NCBI RefSeq assembly: GCF_000014745.1
Contig: NC_008347.1
Span: 1,054,001 to 1,118,000, forward strand
Source: Maricaulis maris MCS10
Lineage (GTDB): Bacteria > Pseudomonadota > Alphaproteobacteria > Caulobacterales > Maricaulaceae
DNA length: 64,000 nt
Reading direction: 5' to 3'
Shown here: positions 16,413-25,460 of the stretch, one piece after another
Layout: each line of letters opens with the position of its first letter
How positions within the stretch are numbered: the stretch's first letter is position 1
The notes under the pieces: model-generated
What the model was told of the DNA's origin: nothing
Databases searched by the model: none
The model's input: only the letters and a program-made list of their open reading frames with translations
Made by a program: the position numbers and the translations under genes

Positions 16413-17801
16413 ATGACCCAGTACGACTACGACCTCTTCGTTATCGGCGCCGGTTCCGGCGGCGTTCGCGCGGCCCGCATGGCCAAACAGCATGGCGCGG
16501 CGCGTGTCGCTGTGGCCGAGGAGTATCGGGTCGGCGGGACCTGTGTGATCCGCGGCTGCGTTCCCAAGAAGCTCCTGGTTTATGCGAGCGAGTTCGCCAA
16601 GACATTCAAGCTGGCCGAGAGCTATGGCTGGAGTGTCGGCGAGACCTCGTTCAGCTGGGAAAGGCTGATCGCTGCCAAGGATGCCGAGATCGATCGCCTG
16701 TCGGGCATCTACAGCCGCAATCTCAACAATTCCGGTGTCGAGGTGATCGAGGAGCGGGCCGAGTTCGAGGACGCGCACACGATCCGTCTGGTGAAATCGG
16801 GCCGGACAGTTACCGCCGACAAGATCCTGATCGCGGTCGGCGGGACTCCTTACGTGCCGGAGCTCGAGGGCGCCGAGCTGGGCATTTCCTCCAATGAGGC
16901 CTTTCACCTGGAAAGCCTGCCCCGGCATGTCGTGATCGCCGGGGGCGGCTATATCGCCTGCGAGTTCGCGCAGATCTTCGCCGGCATGGGCGCTGAGGTC
17001 TGCCAGGTCTATCGCGGTGACACCGTGCTGCGCGGTTTTGACGATGATGTGCGCAGCCATGTGCATGAAGAACTGGTGCGCTCGGGCGTCCGGGTGATCA
17101 CCCACACGGTCTTCGAGAAGATCGAAGCCCTGCCGGACGGGCGCAAGCGCGTGCACCTGGATAATGGCAACCATATCGACACTGATGTCGTCATGTACGC
17201 GATCGGACGCAGCCCGCACGTTGACGGCTTGGGTCTCGACAAGGCCGGTGTGGCGCTCGACCCCAACGGTGCCATCAAGGTCAATGCCTATTCCAAGACC
17301 ACCGCGGACAATATCTACGCCGTTGGCGACGTCACCAACCGGGTCAATCTGACCCCGGTGGCCATTCGTGAAGGGGCGGCCTTTGCGGCAACCGTGTTTG
17401 GTGACACCCCGACTGCCTATGATCACGAAGACATTGCGTCAGCGGTGTTCACGCAGCCTCCTGTTGGCTCTGTCGGCCTGTCAGAGGTAGATGCGCGCAA
17501 AAAAATTGCACAGGTTGATGTTTACAAGACCTCGTTCCGGCCTATGAAATCATCGCTCACGTCGGATGCATCCCGGATGTTGATGAAACTCGTCGTCGAC
17601 GGGGAGACACAAAGGGTGCTGGGCGTGCATATTGTCGGGCCGGATGCGCCTGAGATGATCCAGCTGGCCGGGATCGCCGTTAAGGCGGGCCTGACCAAGG
17701 ATCAATATGACGCGGCATGCGCCGTGCATCCGACCAGTGCGGAAGAGCTGGTGACCATGAAGGAAAAGTGGACACCGCCGGAGTTGAAAGCAGCAGAGTA
17801 A
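16413..17801 (+). CDS. gor: Glutathione-disulfide reductase
   Basis: 462 residues. FAD-binding '[15 protein letters not shown]', redox-active disulfide in '[14 protein letters not shown]', NAD(P)-binding '[15 protein letters not shown]', and C-terminal '[11 protein letters not shown]' with the catalytic His-Glu. It reduces GSSG using NADPH. The gene follows rpiA by 29 bp and precedes the DAHP synthase by one base, so it sits within the same operon. Confidence 0.95.
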   Translation: MTQYDYDLFVIGAGSGGVRAARMAKQHGAARVAVAEEYRVGGTCVIRGCVPKKLLVYASEFAKTFKLAESYGWSVGETSFSWERLIAAKDAEIDRLSGIYSRNLNNSGVEVIEERAEFEDAHTIRLVKSGRTVTADKILIAVGGTPYVPELEGAELGISSNEAFHLESLPRHVVIAGGGYIACEFAQIFAGMGAEVCQVYRGDTVLRGFDDDVRSHVHEELVRSGVRVITHTVFEKIEALPDGRKRVHLDNGNHIDTDVVMYAIGRSPHVDGLGLDKAGVALDPNGAIKVNAYSKTTADNIYAVGDVTNRVNLTPVAIREGAAFAATVFGDTPTAYDHEDIASAVFTQPPVGSVGLSEVDARKKIAQVDVYKTSFRPMKSSLTSDASRMLMKLVVDGETQRVLGVHIVGPDAPEMIQLAGIAVKAGLTKDQYDAACAVHPTSAEELVTMKEKWTPPELKAAE

Positions 17802-17802
17802 C

Positions 17803-19173
17803 ATGACCTGGTCCCCCCAATCCTGGCGCTCCAAACCCGTCAGTCAGATGCCGAACTACAAGGATGCCGCCAAGCTGGATGCCGCGATTGCCGAGCTTTC
17901 GGCGCGTCCGGCTCTGGTCTTTGCCGGCGAGGCACGACGCCTGCGGCGCCAGCTGGCCGATGTGACGGCGGGCAAGGCCTTCCTGTTGCAGGGCGGTGAT
18001 TGTGCCGAGAGCTTCAAGGAGTTCTCGACCGAGGGGGTGCGCGACACCTTCCGTGTGCTGCTGCAGATGGCGGTGGTGATGACCTTTGCCGCCTCCAAGC
18101 CGATCGTGAAGGTCGGCCGGATCGCGGGCCAGTTCGCCAAGCCCCGCTCGGCGGACATGGAGACCATTGATGGCGTGTCATTGCCCAGCTATCGCGGTGA
18201 CAGCGTCAATGGACCCGAATTCACGCCGGAAGCGCGTGAGCCCGATCCGCAGCGCTTGATCCGCGCTTATGACCAGTCAGCCTCGACACTGAACCTGCTG
18301 CGCGCCTTTGCGTCAGGCGGTTATGCCGACCTGCACAATGTCCACCAGTGGACCCAGGACTTCGTCAGCGACAGCCCGGCGGCGGAACGCTATGCCGAGA
18401 CCGCGGCGCGCATCTCCGAAGCCCTGGCCTTCATGAAGGCCTGCGGCATCGGTCGCGACAGTGCGCCGTCGCTGGAAGCGGTCGACTTCTTCACCAGTCA
18501 CGAAGCGCTGCATCTGCCCTTCGAGGAAGCGTTGACCCGCCGCGACCCCAATACCGGCCAGTGGTATGCCACCTCGGCGCACATGATCTGGACCGGCGAG
18601 CGGACCCGTCAGCTCGACGGGGCCCATGTCGAGTATGCGCGGGGCATCGCCAATCCCGTCGGCGTCAAATGCGGCCCGACCATGCAGCCGGACGACCTGC
18701 TGCCGCTGATCGACGCGCTGAACCCGGACAATGAGGCCGGGCGCCTCGTCCTGATCGTGCGCATGGGCGCCGATAATGTGGTCAAGAACTTGCCCAAGCT
18801 CGCCGCCGCCGTGACCAAGGCCGGCCGCAAGGTGGTCTGGTCGTCCGACCCGATGCACGGCAACACCCACAAAACCTCAAATGGCTACAAGACCCGCGAC
18901 TTTGACCGCATCCTGTCCGAACTCGAGGGCTTCATGGATGTACTCTATGCCGAGGGGGCCTATCCCGGCGGTGTGCATTTCGAGATGACCGGTCGCGATG
19001 TGACCGAGTGCGTCGGCGGCGCCAAGACGGTCACCGAGGCTGATCTGGCGGCGCGCTATCACACCCATTGCGATCCGCGCCTGAATGCCGACCAGGCGCT
19101 CGACATGGCCTTCCGCATTGCCGAGAGCCTGAAGCGGGTCCGCAACAACAACTCGGCTGCCAACGCGGCCTGA
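17803..19173 (+). CDS. Class II 3-deoxy-D-arabino-heptulosonate 7-phosphate synthase
   Basis: 456 residues of the plant/class II DAHP synthase type. Landmarks are '[12 protein letters not shown]', '[14 protein letters not shown]', 'LPSYRGD', 'NPVGVKCGP' and '[12 protein letters not shown]'. It condenses PEP and erythrose-4-P in the first step of the shikimate pathway; rpiA upstream bears on the supply of pentose phosphates. One base separates it from gor. It ends at a symmetric terminator. Confidence 0.95.
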   Translation: MTWSPQSWRSKPVSQMPNYKDAAKLDAAIAELSARPALVFAGEARRLRRQLADVTAGKAFLLQGGDCAESFKEFSTEGVRDTFRVLLQMAVVMTFAASKPIVKVGRIAGQFAKPRSADMETIDGVSLPSYRGDSVNGPEFTPEAREPDPQRLIRAYDQSASTLNLLRAFASGGYADLHNVHQWTQDFVSDSPAAERYAETAARISEALAFMKACGIGRDSAPSLEAVDFFTSHEALHLPFEEALTRRDPNTGQWYATSAHMIWTGERTRQLDGAHVEYARGIANPVGVKCGPTMQPDDLLPLIDALNPDNEAGRLVLIVRMGADNVVKNLPKLAAAVTKAGRKVVWSSDPMHGNTHKTSNGYKTRDFDRILSELEGFMDVLYAEGAYPGGVHFEMTGRDVTECVGGAKTVTEADLAARYHTHCDPRLNADQALDMAFRIAESLKRVRNNNSAANAA

Positions 19174-19200
19174 ATTCGGCGTCACATACCAGACAAAGAA

Positions 19201-19232
19201 AAACGCCGTCCGGAGATCTCCGGACGGCGTTT
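19201..19232. terminator. Bidirectional Rho-independent terminator between the DAHP synthase and HU genes
   Basis: A perfect 32-bp palindrome: AAACGCCGTCCGGAGA followed at once by its reverse complement, with A's on the left and T's on the right. It serves the rightward five-gene operon and the leftward HU gene. Confidence 0.9.
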
Positions 19233-19259
19233 CACTTGATCGGTACCTGAAAGGCTGGA

Positions 19260-19526
19260 TCAGATGTCTTTCAGAGCCGCTGCCGGGCGGAAAGCCGCCT
19301 GGGTGCGAGCCTTGGACATCATCGTTTCGCCGGTGCGCGGGTTGCGCACTTCACGGGCTTCACGGTGCTTGGCATAGAAGGTGCCGAAGCCAGCGATCTG
19401 GACACTGTCATTGCCCTTCACCGAGCCGACGATGGCTTCGATGGCGGAATCAACAGCTTCGCCCGCTTGTGCACGGGACAGGCCGGTTTTTTCGGCGACG
19501 GCTTTGGCAAGATCAGACTTGTTCAT
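19260..19526 (-). CDS. hupB: Histone-like DNA-binding protein HU
   Basis: 88 residues beginning MNKSDLAKAVAEKTGLS. It contains the HU DNA-binding arm 'GFGTFYAKHREAREVRNPRTGE' and ends 'FRPAAALKDI'. It is a dimeric nucleoid protein that bends DNA without sequence specificity. The reading frame stays open far upstream of 19526, but homology fixes the start at this ATG. It is monocistronic and ends into the palindromic terminator. Confidence 0.95.
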   Translation of the reverse strand: MNKSDLAKAVAEKTGLSRAQAGEAVDSAIEAIVGSVKGNDSVQIAGFGTFYAKHREAREVRNPRTGETMMSKARTQAAFRPAAALKDI

Positions 19527-19730
19527 AGGGTTCCCCCCAGTTGTTCGCGGTCCGGCAAGTACGGTCATCGTATCCGTCCGGTAGTCGCGTGTTCGTTGAC
19601 GGTCCATCAAGGCCAAGAACCGCCCGTGATTGCAAGCTGCAACAGGCGAATCCGGGCCAAATCGCTGCAATTTCCCCGGTAAAACGCGGTTTTTCACAGT
19701 TCGGCCCCCAAATTGCGTACATTGAACAGC

Positions 19731-19919
19731 ATGTATCAGGGTGAACCGCATCATAACGCCGCTTCGACGAATCGCCCGATTCGCATGCTCCCGTTCGCAC
19801 TTGCAGCAGGTTTGCTGGTCTATTTGCTTGCGGTATTCGCAGGTGCGGGAGAGACGCTGGCCCCACTTGCCGCGGCGATCGCTGCCGGCTGGACCCTCGG
19901 GCGCCTGACCCGGCGTTAA
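19731..19919 (+). CDS. Small hypothetical membrane protein
   Basis: 62 residues from the ATG at 19731. A short polar N-terminus is followed by two close hydrophobic stretches ('MLPFALAAGLLVYLLAVFAG' and 'LAPLAAAIAAGWTLG') ending 'RLTRR', the look of a small two-helix inner-membrane protein. No family recognised. Its stop region overlaps a CtrA-like motif that precedes the response regulator. The ribosome site (CAGG) is weak, so the gene is plausible but unproven. Confidence 0.45.
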   Translation: MYQGEPHHNAASTNRPIRMLPFALAAGLLVYLLAVFAGAGETLAPLAAAIAAGWTLGRLTRR

Positions 19920-19930
19920 CCCTGAGTTGA
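19916..19930 (+). promoter_or_regulatory. CtrA-like box (TTAA-N7-TTGA), one mismatch
   Basis: TTAA, seven bases, then TTGA, against the CtrA consensus TTAA-N7-TTAA. It lies about 60 bp before the GTG start of the response-regulator gene. One mismatch makes it a weak prediction. Confidence 0.35.
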
Positions 19931-19988
19931 TTGCGTTTTGCATCAAGATGCGAAAGGTTGCGTCCAACGGGCAGGGAGCAGCGACCGG

Positions 19989-20357
19989 GTGCGCAACCGA
20001 ATTCTCATAGTCGATGATGATGCCGTTAATCGTGAAATTTTCCGCTGGTCGCTGAGTGGCCAATGCGAGATTGACGAGTTGACGAGCGGTGTCGGTGCAG
20101 CGACGCGGATCGTCGATGTCGATTATGATCTGGTGGTGCTTGATGTCATGATGCCGATTGTCGGTGGCATCGAGGTCGTCGAGGATATCAGCCGTACACG
20201 CGCCGACTTGCTGCCGCGGATTCTGGTTGTCACCGCTGCGATGAGCCAGGGATTGCTGGAGCAATTATCGCCGTTTCCGCTCGCCGGCGTGATCGAACGC
20301 CCGTACGATCCGGAGCAAATCAGCAAGATTTGCGAACCCTTTCTCAATCAGCACTAG
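19989..20357 (+). CDS. Single-domain response regulator (receiver only)
   Basis: 122 residues from the GTG at 19989, which places the receiver start 'RNRILIVDDD' directly at the N-terminus. The acidic pair is D9/D10, the phospho-acceptor is D52 in 'LVVLDVMMP' and the switch Thr is T82. The conserved Lys of the beta5 loop is Arg here (R104 in 'ERPYD'), which could alter phosphorylation lifetime or signalling. No output domain. It is followed 25 bp later by a histidine kinase, so the two likely form one pathway. Confidence 0.82.
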   Translation: MRNRILIVDDDAVNREIFRWSLSGQCEIDELTSGVGAATRIVDVDYDLVVLDVMMPIVGGIEVVEDISRTRADLLPRILVVTAAMSQGLLEQLSPFPLAGVIERPYDPEQISKICEPFLNQH

Positions 20358-20382
20358 CAGGGCGGGCGTTGGCCCAGAAGCC

Positions 20383-21705
20383 ATGAAACAGTCTGGAACG
20401 ACAGAGCGACGCCTGCGTCGCTATAATGCGGAACTCGATCGGCTGATGCAGGTCGGGCGGCAGACCGGCGATGACGTGACCGCCTTCATGCGCGTTGCCG
20501 TCCAGTCGCTGACCGCCATGTTGCAGGTCGAGCGGGCCAGTATCTGGTTGCTCCGGAATGATGACACCGCCCTGCACTGCGAATGCCTGCACGAGGCGCC
20601 GGATGACCGCTTGTCGAGCGAGGGCATCCTGAATGCACTCGATTTTCCTTCTTATTTCGATGCCTTCAAGACCGCGCGCGTGATCGCGGCGGATGATGCG
20701 CGAGCAGACCCGCGAACCTGCGAGTTCGCGGTCGGTTATCTGGATGTGCTCGACATCCACTCGATGCTCGATGCCCAGATCCGTGACCTCAGCGGACTGC
20801 GCGGCGTGGTTTGCTGTGAGAAGACCGGCGAACAACGCCCCTGGCACGAGGAAGATGTCGCTTTTGCCGGCGCTGTCGCGGAGTATATCGGTCTGGCGAT
20901 GGAGTTGTCCGAGCGGCAGCGCAATGCCGACCGCTTGCGCGAGTCCAATGAACAATTGCGTGAGGCTGTCCTGCAGGCGGAACAGGCCAGGACTGCCGCA
21001 GAGGCCGCGAACCGCTCGAAGACCGAGTTCCTGGCCAATACATCGCATGAATTGCGGACACCGCTGAATGGCATTCTAGGCGGGGTCACAATTCTCCGTC
21101 TTGGTGTCGGGCCGGCAGAAACCACAGAATGGCTGGACACGATTGACCGGTCCGGCCGCTCCTTGTTGCACACCATCAATGCCATTCTGGATGCCGCGGC
21201 CCTCCAGGATGGAACCCTCGCAGTGGACGTGAGCCGGTTCGATATCGGGCAGGCCGCCGCCGAAGCGATCAGCGTGGGTGGTCCGGCGAATTTTCGTGAC
21301 GATATTGTTGTGCAGGCGCTTGATCGCGGCCTGATGGAGGTCACAGCTGATTACCGTAAGACCGTGCAGGTTCTGGCCAGTCTCGTCGAGAACGCGTTCA
21401 AGTTTGCCGGGCATGCGCCACGGGTCAGGGTCGAGCCCGGCACGGCCGGCACGGTCCGAATTTGCGTCGAGGATGACGGCCCGGGCGTGCCGCCCGGCAG
21501 CGAGACGACGGTGTTCGAGCGTTTCAGCCAGGTTGATGGCAGCTCGACACGGTCCCATGGCGGCACCGGGCTCGGCCTCGCCGTCTCACGCGAGCTGGCC
21601 GAGCTGATGGGCGGTGAATTGGGGTATCGGGCGGCGGATAGCGGCGGCGCCTGCTTCTGGCTGCAGCTGCCCGACGCGGCCAGTCAGGACGGGTCGGTCA
21701 ACTGA
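20383..21705 (+). CDS. GAF-domain sensor histidine kinase
   Basis: 440 residues. An N-terminal GAF-like domain (about 20-175, including 'ERASIWLLRNDDTALHCE' and 'LRGVVCCEKTG') is followed by a short coiled coil. The HisKA H-box 'NTSHELRTPLNG' holds the phospho-His at residue 222. The HATPase domain has an N-box 'SLVENAFKFA', G1 'EDDGPGVPP', and G2 'GGTGLGLAVSRELAELMGG'. No membrane segment, so it senses a cytoplasmic signal. Directly downstream of a receiver-only protein, its probable partner. It overlaps the convergent membrane gene by 8 bp. Confidence 0.9.
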   Translation: MKQSGTTERRLRRYNAELDRLMQVGRQTGDDVTAFMRVAVQSLTAMLQVERASIWLLRNDDTALHCECLHEAPDDRLSSEGILNALDFPSYFDAFKTARVIAADDARADPRTCEFAVGYLDVLDIHSMLDAQIRDLSGLRGVVCCEKTGEQRPWHEEDVAFAGAVAEYIGLAMELSERQRNADRLRESNEQLREAVLQAEQARTAAEAANRSKTEFLANTSHELRTPLNGILGGVTILRLGVGPAETTEWLDTIDRSGRSLLHTINAILDAAALQDGTLAVDVSRFDIGQAAAEAISVGGPANFRDDIVVQALDRGLMEVTADYRKTVQVLASLVENAFKFAGHAPRVRVEPGTAGTVRICVEDDGPGVPPGSETTVFERFSQVDGSSTRSHGGTGLGLAVSRELAELMGGELGYRAADSGGACFWLQLPDAASQDGSVN

Positions 21706-22447
21706 CAGGCGGTACCTGGGCCAGCGCCCAGAAAATGCTGATTACAAGGGTCAGCATCCGGGCCAGCATCGACAGTGCCGTGACGACAGCGGTCAGCAGG
21801 ACAGTCTTGCCGATCAATCCCGCAATACCCGACGAAAAGCCGGCATGGACGACCTGCGCGGCAATCAGCACGAATATTCCGGTATTGATGGGAAAGGCCC
21901 ATTTCAGGATGTCGGGCCAAATGCTGGAGGCGATCAGGACCAGCGTGCTGGAGACGGCGCCTGCCGTGACCGGAATGAAATAGCATTGGGTGGACCGCAG
22001 GAAGTTGATGCCCTTGCGCATGGATTTCAGCGCGATCACGCCGGGCAGGACCAGCAAGGCTTCAATCGGGACATAGAGCAGGGCGGCCATGGTGGAAATT
22101 GCTGCGCGGACCGCGTCCATGTCGCGACGCCCTTCGCGAACAGCGTCTCCGAACGCCGCGCCGTCTCCGGAAATCCGCCAGATGATTTCACCCCATCCGC
22201 CCCAGACCATTGACAACAGGAACATCCAGGTCAGCACGCCGAACCAGACGCGCATGGGCGGTGTGTAGCGCTTCCTGTCGCCGTCGAGGAAAGCCAGGGC
22301 GACGGTGCCGGGGCGCAGGAAGATGTCCCGCAAGGTGCGTAGGCTTCGGTAATTGAAGCTCAGTACCTCGTCGAGCACGTCCTCGAGGACGCGGGTCTTG
22401 CCGACCTTGTCGTCAACGCCCCCGTCTCCCTGGCCCTGGCTCGTCAT
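21698..22447 (-). CDS. DUF3667-like membrane protein (first of a pair)
   Basis: 249 residues. The N-terminal part 'SFNYRSLRTLRDIFLRPGTV' and 'RKRYTPPMRVWFGVLTW' is the hallmark of DUF3667-type proteins: a short cytoplasmic segment then about four to five membrane helices. The usual N-terminal zinc cysteines are absent. Its ATG overlaps the stop of the oxidoreductase (ATGA), so the two are coupled. Family function is unknown. A diverged paralogue lies on the other side of the oxidoreductase. Confidence 0.65.
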   Translation of the reverse strand: MTSQGQGDGGVDDKVGKTRVLEDVLDEVLSFNYRSLRTLRDIFLRPGTVALAFLDGDRKRYTPPMRVWFGVLTWMFLLSMVWGGWGEIIWRISGDGAAFGDAVREGRRDMDAVRAAISTMAALLYVPIEALLVLPGVIALKSMRKGINFLRSTQCYFIPVTAGAVSSTLVLIASSIWPDILKWAFPINTGIFVLIAAQVVHAGFSSGIAGLIGKTVLLTAVVTALSMLARMLTLVISIFWALAQVPPVS

Positions 22448-23442
22448 CAGATCTTGACCAGCATCTTTCCTGTATTCTGGCCGGTGAACAGGCCGGAGAA
22501 GGCAGCCGGGGCATTCTCGATACCGTCCATCACCGTTTCGGCGGGCTTGATCTTGCCCGCGGCCATCCAGTTGCCGAGATCGCTCACGAAATCGGTGAAC
22601 ATGTCGGCATGGTCGGAGACGATGAAACCGCGAATGGTCAGGGACTTGCCGATCATCATGGTCAGATTGTCAGGCAGGGTGGCGGCGCTGGTGTCGTTAT
22701 AACGCTGGATCATGCCACAGGCGGCGATGCGGCCCTTGCGGCGCAACGTGTTGAGGGCTGCTGTAAAATGCGTGCCGCCGACATTCTCGAAATAGCCGTC
22801 AACGCCGTCCGGCGCGACCGCTGTAATGGCGGCGGTCAGATCGTCGGTCGCCTTGTAGTCGACCACATGGTCGGCGCCGAGAGACTTCACGAAGGCGCAC
22901 TTCTCCGCACCACCGGCCGTGGCGATCACGGTTGCGCCCATCGCCTTGGCGAACTGGATGCCCGATGAGCCGACAGCACCGGCACCGGCCGACATCCACA
23001 GGGTCTCGCCGGGCTGCAGGTCGATCATGCGCTTGAGGCCCACATAGGCGGTCAGGCCCGGCATGCCGGCAATGCCGAGGAAGGCCTGCGGTGGCAGGAT
23101 CGAGGTGTCGATCTTGGTCAGTCCGGCACCCGGCGCCGTATAGGCTTCGCGCCAGCCATGCATCGAGCTGACATGGTCACCCGGCTTCAGCCCGTCGAAA
23201 TTGCTTTCGATCACTTCGCCGACTGCACCGCCATCCATCACCTGGCCGATCCCGAATGGCGCGATATAGGTGTGCACGCCACTCATGCGCCCGCGCATGT
23301 AGGGGTCAACAGAGATGTAGAGATTGCGGACCAGGACTTCCCCGGCGCCGGGCGCGGGAACGTCCGTTTCCACGACGTCATAGTATTTCGGATCCGGTGC
23401 GCCCTTCAAATAGGCGTTCAAATGGATTTCACGCGATTTCAT
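22447..23442 (-). CDS. NADP-dependent medium-chain oxidoreductase (CurA / prostaglandin-reductase type)
   Basis: 331 residues from the ATG at 23442. 'VRNLYISVDPYMRGRMSG' is the signature of the zinc-free PTGR/CurA subgroup of the MDR superfamily. The Rossmann segment 'LWMSAGAGAVGSSGIQFAKAMGATVIATAGG' binds NADPH, and 'VDGYFENVGG' is also typical. It reduces the C=C bond of alpha,beta-unsaturated carbonyl compounds. It is sandwiched in one leftward transcription unit between two DUF3667-like membrane genes. Confidence 0.9.
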   Translation of the reverse strand: MKSREIHLNAYLKGAPDPKYYDVVETDVPAPGAGEVLVRNLYISVDPYMRGRMSGVHTYIAPFGIGQVMDGGAVGEVIESNFDGLKPGDHVSSMHGWREAYTAPGAGLTKIDTSILPPQAFLGIAGMPGLTAYVGLKRMIDLQPGETLWMSAGAGAVGSSGIQFAKAMGATVIATAGGAEKCAFVKSLGADHVVDYKATDDLTAAITAVAPDGVDGYFENVGGTHFTAALNTLRRKGRIAACGMIQRYNDTSAATLPDNLTMMIGKSLTIRGFIVSDHADMFTDFVSDLGNWMAAGKIKPAETVMDGIENAPAAFSGLFTGQNTGKMLVKI

Positions 23443-23464
23443 CAACCAACTCCCGTTTTGATTT

Positions 23465-24307
23465 TTATGGTGAGGATATTTCGGCAAGCGCCTCTGGCGA
23501 CATCAGGGCCAGGAGGTCCAGGCCAAATGAGTTTCCAAGCACCCAGTCGATCGTGATGTAGGTTCCGATCATCGTGATCAGCATGGTGATGGGTAAAAGG
23601 GCGACAAGTCCGGCGAGGCGCAAAATCAGGGCTGTTACCGATTTGCCGTAAAGTCGGGCCAGCAGGATGCCGGCATATACGTAGAACACAGTCAGCGCGA
23701 TCCCCATGCCGATCGCCATGCCGGCCCCGCCCATCGTATGCAGGGGGATCAGGGCGATCATCACAATGAAGCTGACATTGGTGACGGTAAGATAGATTTG
23801 CACATGCCCCCAGATCGGAAACGAGGGCCGGAAAAGCTTGAGCGCGATCAGGTAGGGCAGGGAGGACAGGACGGTGAGTGGCCACAAGGTGAGCGACTGG
23901 ACGGCCCTCAACTCGGACTCGACCCTTTCCAGGGTGAGCGGCGTGTCAAAGTCCATGCGCGTCGTTGCCAGCCAGGCCGCGACATCAATGTCGGGGTCCG
24001 TGGCTGTCATCGACTCGATCGTCGCGGTCACCGGAGTGCCAAACAGGGCCGCCGCGACAAACTGGAAGGAGAAGAGCGCGATGAAGACGCGGATCGGTGA
24101 CAGATAGCGCGTATAGTCGCGCTCGATCCCGGCGGTGGCGACGGTCACCGGCTTGAGGAAATAGTCGCGCATGGTGCGGAAAATGCGCGCATCAACATCG
24201 AAGACCGCAATGGAAAGGGAATCCAGCGGGGTATCGCCTTCGCGTTTGCCAGAGCCTTCCTGATTGCCGGGGCCTTCCTGATTGCCTTGAGTTTCCGTCA
24301 CGCACAT
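23465..24307 (-). CDS. DUF3667-like membrane protein (second of a pair)
   Basis: 280 residues. The N-terminus has a short glycine/glutamine repeat (GNQEG, GNQEG, GKREG), then 'DARIFRTMRDYFLKPVTVA' and 'RDYTRYLSPIRVFIALFSF', which align with the same segments of the gene at 21698. About five hydrophobic helices follow. First gene of the leftward unit; 22 bp separate it from the oxidoreductase. Function unknown. The 180-bp gap to the next gene at 24491 shows nothing notable. Confidence 0.6.
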   Translation of the reverse strand: MCVTETQGNQEGPGNQEGSGKREGDTPLDSLSIAVFDVDARIFRTMRDYFLKPVTVATAGIERDYTRYLSPIRVFIALFSFQFVAAALFGTPVTATIESMTATDPDIDVAAWLATTRMDFDTPLTLERVESELRAVQSLTLWPLTVLSSLPYLIALKLFRPSFPIWGHVQIYLTVTNVSFIVMIALIPLHTMGGAGMAIGMGIALTVFYVYAGILLARLYGKSVTALILRLAGLVALLPITMLITMIGTYITIDWVLGNSFGLDLLALMSPEALAEISSP

Positions 24308-24490
24308 TCCCCCTGTCTCGGCGGCATCCTAAGCCGGGCCGGTTGCGGTGCAAGCCGCGATTGTGGGGCCAGGCTTGCGGCGATCGCAGCGCCTGCCCTG
24401 CAATCGCCCGAAACAAGTGGTGATGCATGGCATGCTTGATCGTGACAGCCGCAGCGCTATTCACGGCGCCATCAAACGAGGTTTTTGTTC

Positions 24491-25420
24491 ATGACATCCA
24501 ATTCTCGCATCCTGCGGACCGGCGTCGTCGGCGCCGGCGTGTTCGGCGGCTTCCATGCCTCGAAATATGCAGCCAATGACCGGGTTGAGCTTGTCGGTGT
24601 CTATGAACCGGATCTGGAGCGGGCCCGCGCGCTGGCCGAAAAGCATGGTGCCAAGGGGTTCGACAATTTCGCGGATTTCCTGTCCGGCGTGGATGCGATC
24701 ACGGTTGCCAGTCCGGCGGTGCATCACTTCGAAGCGGCGGCCACGGCGCTCGCCCTGGGCAAGCATGTCCTGGTCGAAAAGCCGATCGCATCCTCGGTCG
24801 AAGAGGCCCGCGAGCTGATAGCGCTGGCCTCCAGGCATGGCTGTGTGCTCCAGGTCGGTCACCAGGAACGTTTCGTGTTCAACGCCATGGGCCTGTTCGC
24901 CGTCGGCGCCACGCCGAAGAAGATCACAGCCAGCCGCATGGGGCCGCCGTCCGAGCGCTGCCTTGATGTCTCGGTGACGCTCGACCTGATGATCCACGAT
25001 CTGGACCTGGTGATTGCCCTGTCGGGAAGTGCGGTCAAATCGGTCACGGGCGAGGTCGACAAGGGCCGTTTCGGTCACCCGGATGTCGCCCGGGCGAAGT
25101 TGGTGTTCGACAATGGCTGCGAGGCCGACCTGACCGCCAGCCGGGTCCATCACGAGCGCGATCGCAAGATGCGCGTCGAATATGAAACCGGTGTGCTGGA
25201 CATCGATTTCGTCGCCAAGACGTTTGAAAACTCCACCCCCTACGATCTCAATCCCGACTTCGCCGATGACCCGGCCGCCCGGGATTCCCTCGGGGCCAAT
25301 GTCTCTGCCTTCATTGCCTCGGTCCTCGATGGCGCCCCGGTCGCCGTGCCGGGAATTGCCGGCCTGCGGGCGCTGGACGCGGCCCGGGCGATCGACGGGG
25401 CACGGACCTATGGCTCCTGA
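24491..25420 (+). CDS. Gfo/Idh/MocA-family oxidoreductase
   Basis: 309 residues. The Rossmann start 'GVVGAGVFGGFHASKYA' and the catalytic-region motif 'VLVEKPIASSVEEA' are standard for the family, with the substrate-domain segment 'DLMIHDLDLV' downstream. It probably oxidises or reduces a sugar or inositol-type substrate with NAD(P). The ATG at 24491 is preferred over a TTG two codons earlier. It precedes nadE by 40 bp and may share its transcript. Substrate cannot be assigned. Confidence 0.85.
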   Translation: MTSNSRILRTGVVGAGVFGGFHASKYAANDRVELVGVYEPDLERARALAEKHGAKGFDNFADFLSGVDAITVASPAVHHFEAAATALALGKHVLVEKPIASSVEEARELIALASRHGCVLQVGHQERFVFNAMGLFAVGATPKKITASRMGPPSERCLDVSVTLDLMIHDLDLVIALSGSAVKSVTGEVDKGRFGHPDVARAKLVFDNGCEADLTASRVHHERDRKMRVEYETGVLDIDFVAKTFENSTPYDLNPDFADDPAARDSLGANVSAFIASVLDGAPVAVPGIAGLRALDAARAIDGARTYGS

Positions 25421-25460
25421 CCCACTTGCAGGGACCAGCGGCGCGGTCTAAATCGCGGCC

